A stretch of 64,000 bases of DNA from Streptomyces sp. NBC_01591. Its GTDB lineage: Bacteria > Actinomycetota > Actinomycetes > Streptomycetales > Streptomycetaceae. The stretch lies in the NCBI RefSeq assembly GCF_035918155.1, contig NZ_CP109327.1, forward strand, positions 434,001 through 498,000, written 5' to 3'. A program made the position numbers and the translations under genes. Each line of letters begins with the position of its first letter. Positions within the stretch are counted from its first letter, which is position 1. The notes below the pieces were generated by a model, which ran no database searches, was not told where the DNA came from, and worked only from the letters and a program-made list of their open reading frames with translations. Shown here one piece after another: positions 59,731 to 64,000 of this stretch.

Positions 59731-60306
59731 ATGGGTGTGACCCTGGCCAAGGGCGGCAACGTCTCCTTGTCGAAGGAGGCACCCGGCCTGACCGCAGTGA
59801 CGGTCGGCCTGGGCTGGGACGTACGGACGACGACGGGCGCGGACCACGACCTGGACGCGAGCGCGCTGCTGTGCTCGAACGCGGGCAAGGTCCTCTCCGA
59901 CCTGCACTTCGTCTTCTACAACAACCTCACGAGCCCGGACGGTTCGGTTCAGCACACCGGCGACAACCTGACCGGTGAGGGCGAGGGCGACGACGAGTCC
60001 ATCAATGTGGACCTGGCCACCGTCCCGTCGGATGTGGCCAAGATCGTCTTCCCGGTCTCCATTCATGACGCGCAGAGCCGCGGTCAGAGCTTCGGCCAGG
60101 TACGCAACGCGTTCATCCGCGTGGTGAACCGGGCGAACGGCGTGGAGCTGGCCCGCTACGACCTCAGCGAGGACGCCTCGACGGAGACCGCCATGGTCTT
60201 CGGCGAGCTGTACCGGCATGGTGCGGAGTGGAAGTTCCGTGCGGTCGGCCAGGGTTACGCCTCGGGTCTGGCGGGAATCGCGTCCGACTACGGCGTCAAC
60301 GTCTGA
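59731..60306 (+). CDS. TerD-family calcium-binding stress protein
   Basis: This 191-residue protein starts [20 protein letters not shown] and has the TerD domain: [40 protein letters not shown], then [12 protein letters not shown]. The Asp residues here bind two calcium ions in known TerD structures. Streptomyces encodes many TerD proteins, whose roles in differentiation and stress are partly known. ATG preceded by GGAGG. It precedes a strong terminator; the conservon genes beyond are convergent. Confidence 0.93.
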   Translation: MGVTLAKGGNVSLSKEAPGLTAVTVGLGWDVRTTTGADHDLDASALLCSNAGKVLSDLHFVFYNNLTSPDGSVQHTGDNLTGEGEGDDESINVDLATVPSDVAKIVFPVSIHDAQSRGQSFGQVRNAFIRVVNRANGVELARYDLSEDASTETAMVFGELYRHGAEWKFRAVGQGYASGLAGIASDYGVNV

Positions 60307-60333
60307 CCGGGACGGATCCCGTGAGCAACGGGC

Positions 60334-60377
60334 GCGGGCCCTTCTTCCCCTCCGCCGGAGCGGGGAGCGGGGCCCGC
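60334..60377. terminator. Bidirectional terminator between terD and the conservon
   Basis: GCGGGCCC (60334-60341) pairs perfectly with GGGCCCGC (60370-60377), with an inner TCCCC/GGGGA stem. Convergent genes end on either side. Confidence 0.75.
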
Positions 60378-60401
60378 ACGGCCCGCTCGCCCGGCGCGCT
60401 C

Positions 60402-60836
60402 CTACAGGGCCCGCAAGCCGTTGATCACCTCGCGCAGGATGCGCTCGTCGGGCAACTGCGCGGGCGGTACGGGGCTGCTGACGCGTACGTAGCCGGCTTC
60501 GAGCAGATCACCGAGGAGCACGCGGACGACGCCCACGGCAAGGTCGGCATCGGCCGAGAGTTCCGCGACGGACGGGGTCTCCGACCGGCAGAGCCTGAGC
60601 AGCGCCCGGTGTTCGGGGCCGAGGAAGGACTCCTCCGAACGGTCCGGTGCGTTGCCGTCGAAGGTGACGAGCGCGATCAGATCGAACTGCGCACCGTTGT
60701 GGCCCGGTTCGGTCCGGCCGCCCGTCACCGCGTACGGACGGACCAGTGGTCCGGCTTCGGCGTCGTACCACCGGCTGCCCGGAAGCAGGTGCGGTCCCGG
60801 GAGTCGCGGGATGCCTCCCGGGCCCTCATCGGACAT
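60402..60836 (-). CDS. DUF742 protein (CvnC-type)
   Basis: This 144-residue protein is the DUF742 family, which in conservons is CvnC. GSRWYDAEAGPLVRPYAVTG at the start matches the family core, then LIALVTFDGN, LLRLCRSETPSVAELSADAD (winged-helix-like) and ILREVINGLRAL at the end. Its start ATG at 60836 overlaps the CvnB stop by 11 bases, so translation is coupled. No CvnD gene follows; a terminator and terD lie beyond. Confidence 0.92.
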   Translation of the reverse strand: MSDEGPGGIPRLPGPHLLPGSRWYDAEAGPLVRPYAVTGGRTEPGHNGAQFDLIALVTFDGNAPDRSEESFLGPEHRALLRLCRSETPSVAELSADADLAVGVVRVLLGDLLEAGYVRVSSPVPPAQLPDERILREVINGLRAL

Positions 60837-61296
60837 GGACACGGCCGTCTCCGCCCGATCGGCCGACGGCCGTCGGGGGTGCGGCGAACCGCGGCGGGGT
60901 ACGCAGATGCTCACCGACACGTTTGACGAGCCCGGCCATCTCGTAGGCGACCAGGCCGATATCGGCGAAGGCCGTGCTCAGCACTGCCAGGCACGATCCC
61001 TCGCCCGCCGCCGCCACGAACAGAAAGCCCTCGTCCATCTCGACCATGGTCTGCCGTACGTTCCCGGCCCCGAAATGGCGGCCGGCGCCCTTGGCGAGGC
61101 TGTGGAATCCGGAGGCCACCGCGGCGAGATGCTCGGCGTCCTCACGGCTGAGCGCACTGGAGGCGCCCACAGCAAGGCCGTCGCCGGAGAGCACGACAGC
61201 GTGCCTGATCTCGCCGACCCGTGCCACCAGGTCGTCCAGCAGCCAGTCGAGTTCGCCCGAGGCGCGGCGCCCGGCGGTCCTCTCATTCGCGATCAT
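60826..61296 (-). CDS. Roadblock/LC7 protein (CvnB-type)
   Basis: This 156-residue protein is a roadblock domain (LDWLLDDLVARVGEIRHAVV, ALSREDAEHLAAVASGFHSL, VRQTMVEMDEGFLFVAAAGE). It is about 70 percent like the one at 52454-52867 by eye. It overlaps the upstream sensor kinase gene by four bases and the DUF742 gene by 11. Its C-terminal tail has extra basic and Pro residues (RTPPRFAAPPTAVGRSGG). Confidence 0.93.
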   Translation of the reverse strand: MIANERTAGRRASGELDWLLDDLVARVGEIRHAVVLSGDGLAVGASSALSREDAEHLAAVASGFHSLAKGAGRHFGAGNVRQTMVEMDEGFLFVAAAGEGSCLAVLSTAFADIGLVAYEMAGLVKRVGEHLRTPPRFAAPPTAVGRSGGDGRVHVR

Positions 61297-63836
61297 TCAT
61301 GGTCTCCTTCGCTGCGTGGACGGGGATCGGTGACGCCGGGCCGGGGCGCGGACGTACCGGGAGCCGTACCGCCGCCGCGCATCCAGCCGTTGCGGTAGGC
61401 GGTCATCCGGTCCCTGGCCTGCTCGGGGGTGCGCTCTTGGGGGTTGCCGGTGCCGTTCGGATCGTCGGCCGGTGCCGGTTCATCGGGGCGGGGCTCCTCG
61501 CGGAGCTGCGGGACGAGGCTCGCCTGCCGCACCCGGCGCGGCAGTGTGTCCTCGTCGCGCCGCGGTTCCGTGCGGGTCCCGGGACCGGAGTCGAGAGCGG
61601 GTACCGCTACCGGCGACGGGAAGGCGGTGATCCTCGGCCGGGCGGCACGGGGGCCGGGACCGAGACCGGAGCCGGGGCGTGGCCGGTCGTGGTCGTCCCC
61701 GCGTCGGCCCGGGGTGTTCCCCGGTGCGACCGGCTCCTTGTCGGCCGGAAGCGCGCTCTGCAGCAGTGCGGTGGGCAGCAGCACCACCGCGGTCGTCCCG
61801 CCGTACGCGGAGGTGCGCAACTGGACCTTGATGTGGTGGCGAACGGCGAGCCTGCTGACGACGAAGAGTCCGAGCCGGTCGCTGTCGAAGAGATCGAGCG
61901 CCTCTGCCTGCACGATCCGCCGGTTCGCCTCGCCGAGGAGTTCGTCGCCCATGCCGAGGCCACGGTCCTCGATCTCCAGGGCGTAGCCGTTGCCCACGGG
62001 TTCGCCGCTGATGCGTACCTTGGTGTGGGGCGGTGAGAACTGTGCGGCGTTCTCGATGAGTTCGGCGAGCAGGTGGGTGAGGTCGGCGACGGCGGCGCCC
62101 TTCACGGCGGCGTCGGGGAGTTGCCGCAGCTCGATCCGGGCGTAGTCCTCGATCTCGGACACGGCGGCCCGTACGACGTCGGTCAGGGGTACGGGCATGC
62201 GCCAGGCGCGTCCCGGTGCCGCACCGGACAGGATGATCAGGCTCTCGGCGTGCCGCCTCATCCTGGTGGTGAGGTGGTCGAGCCGGAAGAGATCGCTCAG
62301 TTCGTCGGGGTCGTCGGCGCGGCGTTCCATGCTGTCGAGGAGGTTGAGCTGACGGTGGACCAGCACCTGGCTGCGCCGGGCCAGGTTGACGAAGACTCCG
62401 GAGATGCCGTCGGCGAGTTCGGCCCGTTCGACGGCTGCGCCGAGGGCCGCCCGGTGCACGGTGCCGAGCGCCTCGGCGACCTGGCCGATCTCGTCGTGGG
62501 CGGCCGGGCCCTGCGGAGCCTCGGCACCGATGTCGAGCTCCTCACCGGACCGTAGCCGTTGCATGGCCCGGGGCAGTTTGCGGCGGGCGACCTCCAGGGC
62601 GCTGTTGCGGAGGCTGATGAGTTCGACGACGAGTGACCGGCCGATGCGTACGGAGATCACCAGGGACGCCGCGACGGCGACACAGCCGAACAGGACGGCG
62701 GCTCCGGACGGGGTGAAGAGTCCTCGGGCGAGCGGGGTGGAGCGGTCGGCGGCGTGCTGTCCGGCGCTGGTGCCGATGGTGCGGGTCTCGCTCCGGACGC
62801 GACCGGCTGCTCGTTCCCAGTCGTCGGCCGGAACGGCCCGCGCGGCCCTGCGTCCGGCGGGTGCGGCGAGCACCCTGTCCTCGGCTGCCTGGATCCGTCG
62901 GTGGGCGGGGCCCGCGGTGAACCTCTGCCAGGCGGCCCGCTCGGTGGCGGGCAGGTCCTCGCCCGCGGTCTCGGTGAGGTCCCTCCGGGTTGCCACCGCG
63001 CCGGTGAACAGGCGCAGTTGGTCGCCCCTGAGCGTTCCGGTGCGTGCGGCGGTGGCCAGCAGGGCGTCCTCGCGGGCGAGCATCTCGTCGGCGCGGGCGA
63101 GTTCGAGCAGTACGCGGGCATCGGAACCGCCTGCGTCGTCCTGGATTCCGGTGAGTGCGCCGGAGACTCCCAAGGCCACGGAGACGGCCGCCGTGTACCG
63201 GTCGTACGCGGCGTTCACAGCGCGTGCGTCACCGTCCGCATCGCTCGCTTCGCTGTTCACGTTCACATCTCCCTCGTTGCCCTTCTCGGCGCGCAGACGC
63301 CGGGTGAGGCCGAGGAATCGGTCGAGCCGGTCAGCGACCGCGGACGGAACGTTGCCGGTGTCGGCGATGGTGTGGGCGCTGTCCAGCCTCAGGGCGGCGA
63401 GCACCCTGTCGGTGCGTCCGGTCCGGCGTTCCAGCTCCGCGGCCTGGGCACTGCTGGGTGCCGCGAGCTGGAGCATGGCCTCCCGGCGCTCGCTCTGGAG
63501 CGCCGCGACAGCGGCGGATATCGGGGCCCGGACCTCCTCGTCGACCCGCTGCAGCTGGCGGAGCCGTGCCACGTCCTGGGCAGTGGTGACGGTGGCGAAT
63601 CCCCACAGGGCGAGCAGCGAGACAACGGGCACCATCAGCAGCGAGATGATCTTCGCGCGTACGGTCCTGGGCCGAAGCGTCCACCGTCCTAGCGGTGCGG
63701 ACGGAGCTGGTGACAGCAGCGGTCGCAGGTCGTGCTCGGCGCTCTCGTCGGCCGGTGGGCCCGCGTGTGCGCGGCGTCCGCGCGGCGGCTGGGCGGCCGA
63801 CGCACCGGTTTCCGTGGTCGTGCGGGGTGGGCGCAT
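61293..63836 (-). CDS. Sensor histidine kinase-like protein (CvnA-type)
   Basis: This 847-residue membrane protein opens a conservon. It has a first membrane helix (about 60-85: IISLLMVPVVSLLALWGF), a long extracellular nitrate-sensor-like helical domain (88-385), a second membrane helix (FTPSGAAVLFGCVAVAASLV), a HAMP-like region and an HATPase domain. The HATPase motifs are LAELIENAAQFSPPHT (N box), EDRGLGMGDELL (G1) and DRLGLFVVSRLAVRHH (G2). It lacks a clear HisKA phospho-acceptor, as is usual for CvnA. The C terminus is a Pro/Arg-rich disordered tail. It is followed by CvnB and CvnC in overlapping order. Confidence 0.93.
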   Translation of the reverse strand: MRPPRTTTETGASAAQPPRGRRAHAGPPADESAEHDLRPLLSPAPSAPLGRWTLRPRTVRAKIISLLMVPVVSLLALWGFATVTTAQDVARLRQLQRVDEEVRAPISAAVAALQSERREAMLQLAAPSSAQAAELERRTGRTDRVLAALRLDSAHTIADTGNVPSAVADRLDRFLGLTRRLRAEKGNEGDVNVNSEASDADGDARAVNAAYDRYTAAVSVALGVSGALTGIQDDAGGSDARVLLELARADEMLAREDALLATAARTGTLRGDQLRLFTGAVATRRDLTETAGEDLPATERAAWQRFTAGPAHRRIQAAEDRVLAAPAGRRAARAVPADDWERAAGRVRSETRTIGTSAGQHAADRSTPLARGLFTPSGAAVLFGCVAVAASLVISVRIGRSLVVELISLRNSALEVARRKLPRAMQRLRSGEELDIGAEAPQGPAAHDEIGQVAEALGTVHRAALGAAVERAELADGISGVFVNLARRSQVLVHRQLNLLDSMERRADDPDELSDLFRLDHLTTRMRRHAESLIILSGAAPGRAWRMPVPLTDVVRAAVSEIEDYARIELRQLPDAAVKGAAVADLTHLLAELIENAAQFSPPHTKVRISGEPVGNGYALEIEDRGLGMGDELLGEANRRIVQAEALDLFDSDRLGLFVVSRLAVRHHIKVQLRTSAYGGTTAVVLLPTALLQSALPADKEPVAPGNTPGRRGDDHDRPRPGSGLGPGPRAARPRITAFPSPVAVPALDSGPGTRTEPRRDEDTLPRRVRQASLVPQLREEPRPDEPAPADDPNGTGNPQERTPEQARDRMTAYRNGWMRGGGTAPGTSAPRPGVTDPRPRSEGDHE

Positions 63837-63894
63837 GGCCTCCTCGTTCCGAGTGTGGTGCTGGGTGTGTCGCGATTGCCGGGCCGCGGCCGTT

Positions 63895-64000
63895 TCAGGG
63901 GGCGACGACGGGCGATGTGTCGTGGTCGCCGATGTCGCCGCCTCGTTCCTGGCGGGCGGGTCGCCGCCCGGTGAAGCCCCGCGCGTCAGCGATCGGGCCC
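63895..64000 (-). CDS. C-terminal end of a gene entering from the right
   Basis: A minus-strand frame enters at the window edge and stops at the TGA 63895-63897, giving GRRPARQERGGDIGDHDTSP and the end VVAP. It has G/C-rich third positions but is too short to classify. It would lie 58 bases before the CvnA gene on the same strand. Confidence 0.35.
   Translation of the reverse strand, partial: GPIADARGFTGRRPARQERGGDIGDHDTSPVVAP

Overview
The window is high-GC actinobacterial chromosome, almost certainly Streptomyces. Supporting this are the strong third-position G/C bias, GTG starts, conservon-type signalling genes (roadblock, DUF742 and small GTPase-like proteins), an LCP/LytR_C cell-wall enzyme, a SpoIIE-type phosphatase, a LAETG sortase substrate and a streptogrisin-like protease. 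No rRNA, tRNA, CRISPR array, replication origin or prophage was seen.

Region 1 (1-12240) is a patchwork of small or lineage-restricted genes: DUF5701-like, VOC, methyltransferase, HIT, DUF5713-like, an HTH protein with its own palindromic operator, and an APH(6)-like kinase. It also holds two frameshifted membrane-protein genes. An IS3-family element at about 10564-12071, with a textbook -1 frameshift signal, has split a grpB-like gene; the two halves lie on either side.

Region 2 (12240-17921) is a divergent TetR / aldehyde oxidoreductase locus equivalent to paoABCD: 2Fe-2S, FAD and molybdenum subunits plus an XdhC chaperone. Two near-identical palindromes 33 bp apart lie in the divergent promoter. 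It is followed by two decayed genes and several unknown secreted, membrane or enzymatic proteins (17974-22349).

Region 3 (22631-26889) is a complete fructose module, fruR-fruK-fruA-ptsH, closed by a hairpin terminator. Region 4 (26911-39614) is mixed: NUDIX hydrolases, two nucleotidyltransferases (one AbiEii-like), a secreted S1 protease under a LacI-like palindrome, a MarR regulator, a GH25 lysozyme, an F420-type reductase, a radical SAM protein with a CX8CX2C cluster motif, a Cys-rich/pentapeptide protein and a multiply frameshifted FAD-linked oxidase.

Region 5 (39728-46225) is an L-rhamnose operon: isomerase, aldolase-dehydrogenase fusion and kinase, then an arabinose/fucose-isomerase-like protein. 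It lies behind a promoter with a LacI-type operator. Region 6 (46262-64000) carries an acyl-CoA hydrolase, a PAS-GAF-PP2C-HATPase phosphatase, a sortase substrate, a P3B-type P-type ATPase coupled to an ArsR regulator and a GNAT protein, an LCP protein, TatA and TerD. Its conservon parts are split between two places (52454-53635 and 60402-63836).

Six genes carry single-base frame changes, most of them in or beside G or C runs. Some apparent pseudogenes may therefore be sequence errors. I found no convincing wholly new multi-gene system. The best leads are the split conservon, the self-operator HTH gene, the noncanonical radical SAM protein, the orphan AbiEii-like gene and the ParB-like miniprotein.
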